Positions 43,716-52,400 of a stretch of DNA of 64,000 nucleotides are shown in pieces; positions within the stretch are counted from its first letter, which is position 1; every line of letters starts with the position of its first letter. Under the pieces are notes generated by a model. That model had not been told where the DNA came from, searched no databases, and saw only the letters and a program-made list of their open reading frames with translations. The position numbers and the translations under genes were made by a program. Source of the stretch: Phycisphaeraceae bacterium (GTDB lineage Bacteria > Planctomycetota > Phycisphaerae > Phycisphaerales > UBA1924); contig JACKHB010000002.1 in assembly GCA_020639195.1 (NCBI GenBank), positions 62,001-126,000 on the forward strand, written 5' to 3'.

Positions 43716-45962
43716 ATGGTGCCTCGCAGGTTTCATTGGCTTCTGGGCGGACTTGCGGTTGTCGCCCTCGGAAGCGCGACGTCGTCCGCCCAGCACTTCC
43801 GTCCGACCAACGACGCGATGGCCTATTGGCCACCCGACCAGCGCGAGGCGTACATCGCCTACGAACGCGACTTGATGGCAATGGCGTCGCCGCGACGTTT
43901 GCGAGAATGGCATGACATGCTCGCATCGATCCCGCACGTGGCCGGCACGCCCGGCGATGACGAGATGGTCGAACGGATGGCCACGGCGTTCGAAGGGATG
44001 GGCCTTGAGGTTGAGAGGCATCCGATCTGGGTGCTCCTGACCGACCCCGTTGCGGCGGAGGTCGAGATCGTCTCGCCCGACCGGCTCTCGCTCGACCTGC
44101 GCGAGCGCGGGCTGGTGGAGGACCCGGACGCCGGCGATGAACGCCTCACGTTCGGATTCAACGCGTACTCGGGCTCGGGCGAGGCGACCGGCGAGGTCGT
44201 GTATGCCAACCACGGGCGCAAGGAAGACTTCGACCGCCTGCGCGAGCTTGGCGTGGACTGCACGGGCAAGGTCGTGGTCGCCAGGTACGGCGGCAACTAT
44301 CGCGGCTACAAGGCCAAGTATGCCCAGGAGGCCGGGGCCGCGGCCCTGATCATCTATACCGACCCGGCAGACTCAGGCTATGTCGGAGGGCTGATGTACC
44401 CCGAGGGCGGCCAGCCCAACGAGACGCACATCCAGCGCGGGTCGCTGAGCACGATCGAGTACGAGGGCGACCCGCTGACGCCGTTTGTCGAGGCGACCGA
44501 GCATGCCGAGCGGCTCGCGGTGGACGAGGTCGCCCTGCCGCGGATCCCCGTGCAGCCCATGGGATACGGCGCCGCTTCGGAGATTCTGTCACGGATGGCG
44601 GGCCGGGAGGTCGAGGACCAGTCGTGGCAGGGCGGGCTGGCCATGCGGTACCGGCTCGAGGGCGGGCCTGGGCTGCGGGTGCGGGTGAGGGTCGAGCAGC
44701 CCCGGTCGATCAAGAAGACGCACAATGTGATAGGCGTCCTGCGCGGGAGCGAGTTTCCGGATGAACTCGTGCTCATCGGGGCGCACCACGACGCGTGGGG
44801 TTTCGGCGCGAGCGACCCGACGAGCGGGACGATCTGCGTCTTCGAAACGGCGCGGGTGTTCAGCGAGCTGGCGCGGGCCGGACGGCCGCCGGCGAGGAGC
44901 CTGGCGTTCTGCGCGTGGGGCGCGGAGGAATGGGGCATCATCGGCTCGTCGGAGTGGGTGGAGGCGAACGCGGATCGGCTCTCCACAAACGCGGTCGCGT
45001 ATCTCAACCTCGACATGGCATCGATGGGCCCGAACTTTGGCGCCAGCAGTGCACCGAGCCTCAAGCGACTCATCGCGGAAGTGAGCCGATCGGTGCCGCA
45101 GGCGCGCGAGCCGCACAAGAGCGTGTACGACGCGTGGCTTGCGCGGGGGGCGGACGAGATCGCGCCCGATGAGCCCCGGATGGGCGACTTGGGCGGCGGC
45201 TCAGACCACGTGGCGTTCTGGTGCTATCTCTCGATTCCCAGCGCCGGGCTGAGCGCGGGAGGCTCTCGCGGCACGGCGTACCACTCCAACTACGACACGC
45301 TGGCGTGGTACCGCAAGGTGGTTGGGGAGGACTACGAGCCGGCGCTGATGGTCGCGAGGATGGCGATCGGGACGGCGAGCCGACTGGCCAACGCGCCACT
45401 TCTGCCGCTGGACCCATCGCGATATGGGCCGGAGTTCCGCAAGCACCTGCGCGCGGTGTCGCGAATGGGCGTGGAGCAGGGTGTATTCACTCGCCTGGAT
45501 GAGGATCTGGGCGTGGCCATCGAGCTTGCTGGGCTCGACGCCGAGGCTCGACGCGCAGCGCAGGCTTGGACGCTCGCCCAGCACGAATCGCTCGGTATGA
45601 CCGAGGCTGGCTCGCTGGGCCTGAGCGAGCGCGTGCGGTTTTCTGGAGCAGCCAGAAGAGCGGACAGGTCGTGGATCCGCGCGGACGAACCACGCCCGCA
45701 GATCCAGGGGCTGGAATGGTCGCAGAGTTGGCTGGCGGCGCCGGATGAGGAGTCCGGTTACGCGTCGTGGATGCTGCCGCCGTTTCGGGCGTTCCTCAAG
45801 AATCCCGCCCGTGTCCCCGAGATGAGCGGGTTCGACTCACGACCGCGCGAGTACTTCTACATGCCCGCCGGCACGGCCCGCGCACTCGAAACGCTGTGCA
45901 GGGAGTATGGCGACATGCTGTCGCGCATCGAGCGGCTTGCGGGGCAGGCAATCGGCCGATGA
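43716..45962 (+). CDS. M28 family zinc peptidase, PSMA/transferrin-receptor-like
   Basis: Start ATG 43716 opens with a signal peptide (MVPRRFHWLLGGLAVVALGS ... SSAQ); ATG 43674 is a longer option. 748 residues. A PA-type insert (GKVVVARYGGNYRGYKAKYA, about 180-240), then the M28B catalytic domain: IGAHHDAWGFG (His357/Asp359), CAWGAEEWGIIGSSEW with general-base Glu, NLDMAS, and YHSNYDTLAWY; then a TfR-dimer-like C-terminal domain. Periplasmic carboxypeptidase-type enzyme (glutamate carboxypeptidase II relatives). Just after cstA, a peptide/pyruvate importer, a logical partner in peptide use. Confidence 0.93.
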   Translation: MVPRRFHWLLGGLAVVALGSATSSAQHFRPTNDAMAYWPPDQREAYIAYERDLMAMASPRRLREWHDMLASIPHVAGTPGDDEMVERMATAFEGMGLEVERHPIWVLLTDPVAAEVEIVSPDRLSLDLRERGLVEDPDAGDERLTFGFNAYSGSGEATGEVVYANHGRKEDFDRLRELGVDCTGKVVVARYGGNYRGYKAKYAQEAGAAALIIYTDPADSGYVGGLMYPEGGQPNETHIQRGSLSTIEYEGDPLTPFVEATEHAERLAVDEVALPRIPVQPMGYGAASEILSRMAGREVEDQSWQGGLAMRYRLEGGPGLRVRVRVEQPRSIKKTHNVIGVLRGSEFPDELVLIGAHHDAWGFGASDPTSGTICVFETARVFSELARAGRPPARSLAFCAWGAEEWGIIGSSEWVEANADRLSTNAVAYLNLDMASMGPNFGASSAPSLKRLIAEVSRSVPQAREPHKSVYDAWLARGADEIAPDEPRMGDLGGGSDHVAFWCYLSIPSAGLSAGGSRGTAYHSNYDTLAWYRKVVGEDYEPALMVARMAIGTASRLANAPLLPLDPSRYGPEFRKHLRAVSRMGVEQGVFTRLDEDLGVAIELAGLDAEARRAAQAWTLAQHESLGMTEAGSLGLSERVRFSGAARRADRSWIRADEPRPQIQGLEWSQSWLAAPDEESGYASWMLPPFRAFLKNPARVPEMSGFDSRPREYFYMPAGTARALETLCREYGDMLSRIERLAGQAIGR

Positions 45963-45968
45963 AAGACA

Positions 45969-45996
45969 ACGCCCCGGACCACACCGGCCGGGGCGT
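45969..45996 (-). terminator. Terminator of the HU-like gene
   Basis: ACGCCCCGG (45969-45977) pairs with CCGGGGCGT (45988-45996), 9 bp around a 10-base loop. Read on the minus strand it is followed by GTTGTCTTTC. It lies between two convergent genes and could also stop the peptidase transcript. Confidence 0.75.
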
Positions 45997-46023
45997 CGCG
46001 ATCAACAGACTCTCCGTTTCGGT

Positions 46024-46401
46024 TCAGACGACGCTCTTGAGCGCCTTCATCGGACGGACCTTGATGACATTGCGGGCGGGCTTGGCCTTGAAGATCGTGG
46101 GTTCCTTGGTGAAGGGATTGATGCCCTTGCGCGCCTTGGTGGCGGGCTTGCGCTGAACGGTGACCTTCATAAGGCCGCCCAGGTTGACGGCGCCCGGGCC
46201 GCCCTTGCCCAGGTCCTTGGTGAGGATCTGGGTAATGCCGTCGAACACAGCCGCGACCTCTTTGCGGCTGATGCCGGCGGACTCGGAGAGGATGGAGTAG
46301 ACCTCGCTCTTGGTGCGGGGTTTGGAGGCGTTGCCGAGTTTGACGGCCTTGGGGGCCGCGGCCTTCTTGGCCGTTCGCTTCGCTGACTTCTTCGCTGCCA
46401 T
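46024..46401 (-). CDS. HU family DNA-binding protein with lysine-rich N-terminal tail
   Basis: 125 residues from ATG 46401 (GGAG seven bases upstream; the preceding ATG 46404 is nearly as good). The HU/IHF core is about residues 30-115: TKSEVYSILSESAGISRKEV, then INPFTKEPTIFKAKPARNVI with the DNA-minor-groove arm. Before it is a ~28-residue Lys/Ala-rich tail (MAAKKSAKRTAKKAAAPKAV) resembling histone H1-like tails. It wraps and bends DNA as a nucleoid protein. Flanked by a clean promoter and terminator, so it is a single, probably highly expressed gene. Confidence 0.92.
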   Translation of the reverse strand: MAAKKSAKRTAKKAAAPKAVKLGNASKPRTKSEVYSILSESAGISRKEVAAVFDGITQILTKDLGKGGPGAVNLGGLMKVTVQRKPATKARKGINPFTKEPTIFKAKPARNVIKVRPMKALKSVV

Positions 46402-46454
46402 CATTCGACTCCGTGAAAGAGGCCGCCGGGCGTTTCCCCACCCGGCGTGCGGAC

Positions 46455-46483
46455 GTTCTACACTGGTTTTCCCGGCATTTCAA
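46455..46483 (-). promoter_or_regulatory. Promoter of the HU-like gene
   Basis: On the minus strand TTGAAA (46483-46478), a 17-base spacer and TAGAAC (46460-46455). Distance to the start codon (54 bases) allows a short leader. Confidence 0.55.
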
Positions 46484-46573
46484 GGCCCCCACCACCACTC
46501 ATCCCTGTTTTTTGCAGGGTTTTCCACAATTCGGGCAGGCTTCAGGGATCGGCGGGCTCGCGATTGGCCGGGA

Positions 46574-47293
46574 TCAATCGAGTGTCACGATCAGGCTGGA
46601 GTGGTCGGACAGGCCCCCCATCCGCTCGGCGTGGGAGAAGTAGGCGCCCGACAGACGGCCTTCGAGCGAGGCCGACAGGAACGTGTGGTCGATCCGGAAT
46701 CCCCCGCCATCGGGGCTGAACCAGGTGAACTCCCGCCCGGAGGGGTGCATCTCACGCCATGCGTCGCGGTAGCCCAGCGTCCAGAGTCGCCCGAGGTATT
46801 CCACGCAGGTGAAGGTCTCGCCCTGCTCATCTTCTCGGTGTCGCCCGGTGTTGAAGTCTCCCACAATCGCGGCCGGCACGCCTCCGATCGCCTCGGCGTG
46901 TCGCGCCAACAGGCTCCAGGCTTGGGCCTTCTTGGTGGAGTGACGCTCTTCGGGCACGTGCACGCCCGCCAGGCGCCAGGCGCCGGATCCGTCCTCCACC
47001 TCCGCCTCGACGAATCGGTAGCCGAGTCGGCCAGGAAACGGGTTCAGGTGCGTCGGCCGCAGCAAAAGGCGGGACGCGATGAGCACGCCGTTGGTGCCAT
47101 CTGGTGGGTCGGAGCAGACCTGGTGACGCCATCCATGATCGGCGAGCACCGCGCGCAGCTGTCCGCCGACCCGAACGCGGTACTCCGTCAGCACGATGAC
47201 GTCGGGCGCGTGCTCGAGCAGCGCCAGGACGATCTCTGGCACGCGCCGAGCGCCTCCCCCGTGCAGGATGTTCCAGGTCATCATGCGGAGCAT
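46574..47293 (-). CDS. Endonuclease/exonuclease/phosphatase (EEP) family hydrolase
   Basis: 239 residues, ATG 47293; ATG 47284 is an alternative. EEP motifs in order: TWNILHGGG (metal Asn), VIVLTEYRV (Glu), VGDFNTG (Asp/Asn), GFRIDHTFLS, and LSDHSSLIVTLD (catalytic Asp-His). These are the Mg-dependent active-site residues of the fold. Substrate cannot be told: DNA, RNA cap, phosphoinositide or sphingomyelin hydrolases all share it. No signal peptide, so cytoplasmic. Divergent from the 2-hydroxyacid dehydrogenase gene (21 bases). Confidence 0.88.
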   Translation of the reverse strand: MLRMMTWNILHGGGARRVPEIVLALLEHAPDVIVLTEYRVRVGGQLRAVLADHGWRHQVCSDPPDGTNGVLIASRLLLRPTHLNPFPGRLGYRFVEAEVEDGSGAWRLAGVHVPEERHSTKKAQAWSLLARHAEAIGGVPAAIVGDFNTGRHREDEQGETFTCVEYLGRLWTLGYRDAWREMHPSGREFTWFSPDGGGFRIDHTFLSASLEGRLSGAYFSHAERMGGLSDHSSLIVTLD

Positions 47294-47314
47294 CGCGGCG
47301 GCTAGCGTAGAGAC

Positions 47315-48298
47315 ATGACGACGAGTGCGCGAGACGGTGGGCGGCCGCTGGTCGCGGTGACCCGGGCCCTGCCGGGGGAGCTGGCGGTTGAGGGAGCCGA
47401 CCTTCGCGTCGGCGGCGAGCGGGCGATGTCGCGCGATGAGCTGCGCGAGTTCGTCCGCGGGGCAGCGGGCGTGATCGCATGGGTCAGCGAGCGGATCGAC
47501 GCCGAGGTGCTCGACGCGGCGGGGCCGGGGCTGCGGGTGGTCTCGAACTACGCGGTCGGGACGGACAACGTTGATCTGGGCGCGTGCCGCGAGCGGGGCG
47601 TCGTTGTGACCAACACGCCCAACGTGGTGACGGAAGGGACGGCGAACATCGCGATCGGGCTGCTGCTGGCGGTCGCGAGGCGGATCGTCGAGGGAGACCG
47701 GTTCGCTCGGAGCGGGGAATGGGCGCGGCACGGAGTCCTTGGTCCCAACGAGTTCCTCGGGGTGCATCTGACCGGCCAGACGATGCTGATCGTGGGCGCT
47801 GGGCGGATCGGGCTGGCGGTGGCCCGTCGTGCCGCGGCGTTCGGCATGCGGATCGAGTACGTGGCACGGTCGAAGCACTGGGAGTTTGAGCTGGCGCCGC
47901 TGGCGGCGAGGCGCGTCGAACTGGATGACGGGCTGCGGCGGGCGGATGTCGTCAGCTTGCACACGCCGCTGACCGATCAGACGCGGGGGCTGGTATGCAG
48001 AGCACGGATCGAGCAGATGAAGCCGACTGCAATCCTGATCAACACCGCGCGCGGGCCAGTCGTCGATGAGGGAGCGCTGGCAGCAGCGCTGCGGGAGCGG
48101 CGAATCTTCGGAGCGGGGCTGGATGTGTTCGAGCGCGAACCGAGGGTGCACGAGGGGCTGGCGGCGCTCGACAACGTGGTCATGACGCCGCACCTGGGCA
48201 GCGGGGAGCGGATGTTCCGCGAGATGATGACACGAATGGCATGCGAGAACGTGGAGGCGGTGCTGGCTGGGCGGGAGCCGAGGCACAGGGTGGTATAG
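47315..48298 (+). CDS. D-2-hydroxyacid dehydrogenase (glyoxylate/hydroxypyruvate reductase type)
   Basis: 327 residues. NAD(P)-binding fold with VGAGRIGLAVARRAA, catalytic Arg/Glu region (SNYAVGTDNVDLGACRERG; INTARGPVVDEGALAAAL; GLDVFEREPRVHEG) and the proton-transfer His in MTPHLGSGE. Length and the GERMF segment fit glyoxylate/hydroxypyruvate reductase rather than PGDH. It likely reduces glyoxylate or hydroxypyruvate to glycolate or D-glycerate. The true substrate cannot be read. Confidence 0.88.
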   Translation: MTTSARDGGRPLVAVTRALPGELAVEGADLRVGGERAMSRDELREFVRGAAGVIAWVSERIDAEVLDAAGPGLRVVSNYAVGTDNVDLGACRERGVVVTNTPNVVTEGTANIAIGLLLAVARRIVEGDRFARSGEWARHGVLGPNEFLGVHLTGQTMLIVGAGRIGLAVARRAAAFGMRIEYVARSKHWEFELAPLAARRVELDDGLRRADVVSLHTPLTDQTRGLVCRARIEQMKPTAILINTARGPVVDEGALAAALRERRIFGAGLDVFEREPRVHEGLAALDNVVMTPHLGSGERMFREMMTRMACENVEAVLAGREPRHRVV

Positions 48299-48355
48299 GG
48301 AGTGGGCCAGTTCGAGTAGAGGTCGGCTCAGTGGTCGAGAAAGCACACGTGGTGG

Positions 48356-48712
48356 CTACGGCTCCCCGAATTCCTTCTCCAGGAACCGCGCCACGTAGTC
48401 CACGATGCTGCTGGCCTCGGGGATGTCGGGGTTGCTGGTCCGGCCCATCGGCTCGAAGCGCATCCCCTTGAACCGCACGATCGCGTCCTGGAGCGGCAGG
48501 CCGTACTGCAGCGCGATCGAGAACGCGCGGCAGAAGGCCTGGCACATGCCGCTGATCGCGCTGCCCTCCTTGGAGATCTTGATGAAGATCTCGCCCGGCG
48601 AGCCGTCCTCATGGAGCCCGATCGTGAGGTAGCCCTCGTGGCGGTCCACCGAGAACTTGTGGGTGAGCGATTGGCGAGTGGCGGACAGGACCTGGCGCTG
48701 GGCAACGATCAT
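48356..48712 (-). CDS. Stand-alone class II ribonucleotide reductase C-terminal (TSCPD, NrdJb-like) protein
   Basis: 118 residues from ATG 48712, supported by GGAGGAG nine bases upstream; the longer frame to 48979 is possible. It matches the C-terminal domain of cobalamin-dependent NrdJ: RQSLTHKFSVDRHEGYLTIG, GSPGEIFIKISKEGSAISGM, SIALQYGLPLQDAIVRFKGM, RFEPMGRTSNPDIPEASSIV. In Pseudomonas the class II enzyme is split into NrdJa and NrdJb; this resembles an NrdJb. The catalytic subunit is not in the window. It probably contributes the C-terminal part in trans. Confidence 0.8.
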   Translation of the reverse strand: MIVAQRQVLSATRQSLTHKFSVDRHEGYLTIGLHEDGSPGEIFIKISKEGSAISGMCQAFCRAFSIALQYGLPLQDAIVRFKGMRFEPMGRTSNPDIPEASSIVDYVARFLEKEFGEP

Positions 48713-49421
48713 GGGCCGCGGCTCCTCCGCGCTGCCGCCGGACTCGCCGGCGGGGCCGGGTTCATATCGGACGCGGTCGTCGGGCTGATCCACTTTCGGG
48801 CGGCTCCGCGGGGAGGGTGTCGGGCGCTGGCCCGGGCCATCGGGGAGAATGTTCGGGGCGTCGGTTTGCCGCCGCCCCCGAGCACGACGATACTTCCCCA
48901 GCAGCGTGAACCGATCCACGGAGCCATCTCGCGCGGGAAGCGGCCTGGGCAGCGCATGGCGTGCGCAGCCGGTGCTCACCTTTGCGCTCGCGCTGGGCCT
49001 GACGCTCGGCCTGCCCGCGTTCGAGTCCCCTCCGGATCGCTTCGATCAGCGCGTTGATGAGCGGCACTGGGTCGAGGGCCTTGAGCGGGCCGTGCGACGC
49101 CTGGCCACAATGGGGGCAGCGCCCGCATCGGGCCTGGCGATGCAGGCGGCGAGCCCTCCGCGTCGCGCGGCAGAACCCCGCTCGGACGCGCCCGTCCTCG
49201 TGCTGTTCGCCCGTACAGAGTTGACCGATCTTCCGCCGCCGGCGTCGGAAGCGGCGCGCGTCTAGAGCTCGCCTCGCGCACGTGTGACGCGTGTGCGCCG
49301 ACTCGGCAAGACCACATCTGCATCCGCCGTTGCCGCAGTGCGCATCTTCGCGCCCCGGCGATTCGATCCCTTCGGACATCTCGCGGGCGCGGCCCGCGAA
49401 TACTGACACTGGAAACCAGCC
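48713..49421. other. 709-base region upstream of secA with unresolved coding
   Basis: Both strands carry open frames with GC-rich third positions. A plus-strand frame (48906-49265) and a minus-strand frame with a CGRCPHCGQ motif (ending at 48762) overlap, and I cannot decide between them. No clear promoter or terminator. Confidence 0.4.
48906..49265 (+). CDS. Possible small membrane or exported protein upstream of secA
   Basis: 119 residues from GTG 48906, with no good ribosome-binding site. A single hydrophobic segment (about 20-34, QPVLTFALALGLTLGLPAF) then a soluble Ala/Pro-rich tail. No recognisable family. The strand agrees with secA, 157 bases ahead. An antisense frame is equally GC-rich, so this may not be a gene. 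Confidence 0.25.
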   Translation: MNRSTEPSRAGSGLGSAWRAQPVLTFALALGLTLGLPAFESPPDRFDQRVDERHWVEGLERAVRRLATMGAAPASGLAMQAASPPRRAAEPRSDAPVLVLFARTELTDLPPPASEAARV

Positions 49422-52400
49422 ATGGCGAATCAGGGCATCCCGTTGGTGGGACCGTTCCTGGCCAGAATGTTCGGCACGCGCAACGAGCGGTTCGTGCGCC
49501 GGTACCTGACCCGGGTTGAGGCGATCAACGCGCTGGAGCCCAAGGTCCGGCAGATGACCGATGCGCAGCTCCGCACGATGCACGCCAGCTTCCGCGACCG
49601 GCACGACCAGGGCGCCACGGAGGACGACCTGCTGGTCGAGGCGTTCGCGACCGCGCGCGAGACCATGGATCGCGCGGTGGGCATCCGCAATATCTTCAAT
49701 CCGCGCCACGCCGATGCGTTCGATCCGTCGAGGCTGCCCGTGCAGGCCCGAGAGATGTACGACCGCATCATGGAAGAGATCGCCTCGCGCCCGGTGCTGA
49801 TCCCTCGCACATTCCAGCCTGAGCCCAACAAGCCCGCACCCGAGGGGACTCCCGATGAGGACAACCGGTTCCTCGGATGCACGTTTGCGATCCCCGGATG
49901 GCTGCAGGTGGATGTCCCTCCGGAGCTGTACGAAGCGGTCCGCGAGCTCTATCCAGAGAGCCGCCCACCCTTCCGAGCGCGCCCGTTCGATGTGCAGCTG
50001 ATCGGCGGCATGGTGCTGGCCGGCGGCAAGATCGCCGAGATGAAGACCGGCGAGGGCAAGACGATCGTCGCCCCGCTGGCCTGCTATCTCGCGAGCGTGC
50101 AGCGCACGCAGGTGCACGTGGTGACGGTCAACGACTACCTCGTGCAGCGTGACCGGGACTGGACCTTCCCCTACTTCGCGGCCCTTGGCATGACGGTGGG
50201 CGCCATCCACCCCATGCACCGCCAGCCCGAGGACCTCAAGCGCATGATGTACCGCTGCGACGTGGTGTACGGCACCACCAGCGAGTTCGGGTTCGACTAC
50301 CTGCGCGACAACATGAAGCACAGCGTGGACCAACAGGTGCAACGCCAGCGGCAGTTTGCAGTCGTCGATGAAGTGGACTCGATCCTGATCGACGAGGCGC
50401 GCACGCCGCTGATCATCTCGGGCGCCGCCCACGAGGGCCGCCCCCGGTACGAGACCGCGGACAAGATCGCCCGGGCGCTGGCCGAGAAGCAACGCGGCTG
50501 GGAAGAGCAGGACAAGAAGGTCACCGCTTGCAAGGAGCGCATCAAGGGCCTGGAGGGCGATGTCCGTCAGGTCAAGGACCGCGCGCGCGTCCCGGAGCTG
50601 CAGGAGCAACTCGCCGCGGCGAAGGCTCAGCTGCCCGAACTCGAGCGCGCCCGCGACCAGCACACGCAGTACTTCGAGACCCATCCCGACCGCAAGCAGG
50701 CCCACCTGACCCACGACGGCATCGCCGAGGCCCAGCGCGTCGCGGGGGTCGGCTCGTTCTACGTCGACGAGAACATGGACCTGCCCCACCTGGTGGAGCA
50801 GGCGGTCCGGGCCCACGCGGTCTACCAGCGCGACCGCGACTACGTGATCATGACCGTCCCCGACCGGTTCAGCGGGCGGACGGAGCCGAGCATCGTGATC
50901 GTGGACACCTTCACGGGCAGGCCGATGATCGGCCGGCAGTGGTCCGACGGCCTGCACCAGGCGATCGAAGCCAAGGAGAAGGTGCCCATCAAGGAGGAGA
51001 ACCAGACCGTCGCGACCGTGACGATCCAGAACTTCTTCAAGATGTACAAGCGCCTGGCCGGCATGACCGGCACGGCGGACACCGAAGCGCAGGAATTCCA
51101 CGACATCTACGGCCTCGACGTGGTCAGCATCCCCACCAACAAGCCCGTCATCCGCGTGGACTCGGCCGACCTTGTCTACCTGCGCGCCAAGGACAAGTGG
51201 GACGCGATCGTCGATGAGATCAAGACGTTCCACGACGTCGGACGGCCCATCCTCGTCGGCACGACCAGCGTGGAGAAGAGCGAGACGCTCAGCCAGATGC
51301 TCTCTCGCAAGCACCAGATCCGCCACGAGGTCCTCAACGCCAAGCAGCACGATCGAGAGGCGAACATCATTGAGAACGCCGGCTCGCTCGGCGCCGTCAT
51401 GATCGCGACCAACATGGCCGGGCGCGGCACCGACATCAAGCTCCAGCCGTTCGACCGGGCCCACCTCCTGGAGCACTGGCTCCGCCGGGGCCTGTGCTCC
51501 CGCAGGCTCACCGTCGAGTCATCGGAGGAGGAGATCCGGCGCGACGTCTATGCCAAGATCGCGCCCGTGGAACTCGACATCCCCAAGCGCGATGCCGAGC
51601 AGATGGACCCCGCCGAGCTCGAGCTGCGCCTGCTGCGTCACTGGGCGCACAAGCACACGCTCGTCTCGCCCAAGGCCATCGAGGCGATGGACGCCGATTC
51701 GTTGCGCGACGCCCTGGACAACACCGGACGCATCCTCATCCACCGCATTCGCTGGTTCGACCACACCGAAGACCTCGGCGGGCTGCACGTCATCGGAACC
51801 GAGCGCCACGAGGCCCGGCGCATCGACAACCAGCTTCGCGGCCGGTCCGGCCGGCAGGGCGACAAGGGCTCGAGCCGCTTCTACGTCTCGCTTGAGGACG
51901 ATCTCATGCAGATGTTCGGCGGCGAGACCATGATGAAGATCCTGCCGCGGCTGGGCCTGAAGGAGGGCGACGCCATCGAGAGTCGCATGCTCTCGAACCG
52001 CATCGAGGGCGCCCAGCGCAAGGTCGAAGAGCGCAATTTCCAGTGGCGCAAGAACATCCTCGAGTACGACGAGGTGATGGAGCACCAGCGGCAGTACTTC
52101 TACGGCCTGCGCCAGCGCGTGCTCGAAGGGCGCGACGTCAAGGGACTGATCTTCGAATTCGTGACCGACGCGGTCGAGGACGCCTCGGGCCGATTTCTCG
52201 ACCCCACCTTCCCCGCAGAGCGGGCCGCGGAGTTCGCCTCCTCGAAGCTCGACTGCTCCATCCTGCCCGAGCGGCTCCGGGGCAAGGACGAGTCGGAGAT
52301 GGACACGGTCATCCGCCGCGAGGCCCGCGCCGAAACGCGGCACATGATCGACGTAACGCTCGGCGAGTACATCCCGATCGAGGGTTCCGAAGTCAGCGTG

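Noticed and set aside
46310..47305. 331-residue plus-strand frame antisense to the HU-like and EEP genes
   Set aside because: No motif, and both minus-strand genes have clear families and signals.
48762..51476. 904-residue minus-strand frame antisense to secA
   Set aside because: Shadow of secA; only its last part (before 48762) remains a weak candidate and is mentioned as unresolved.
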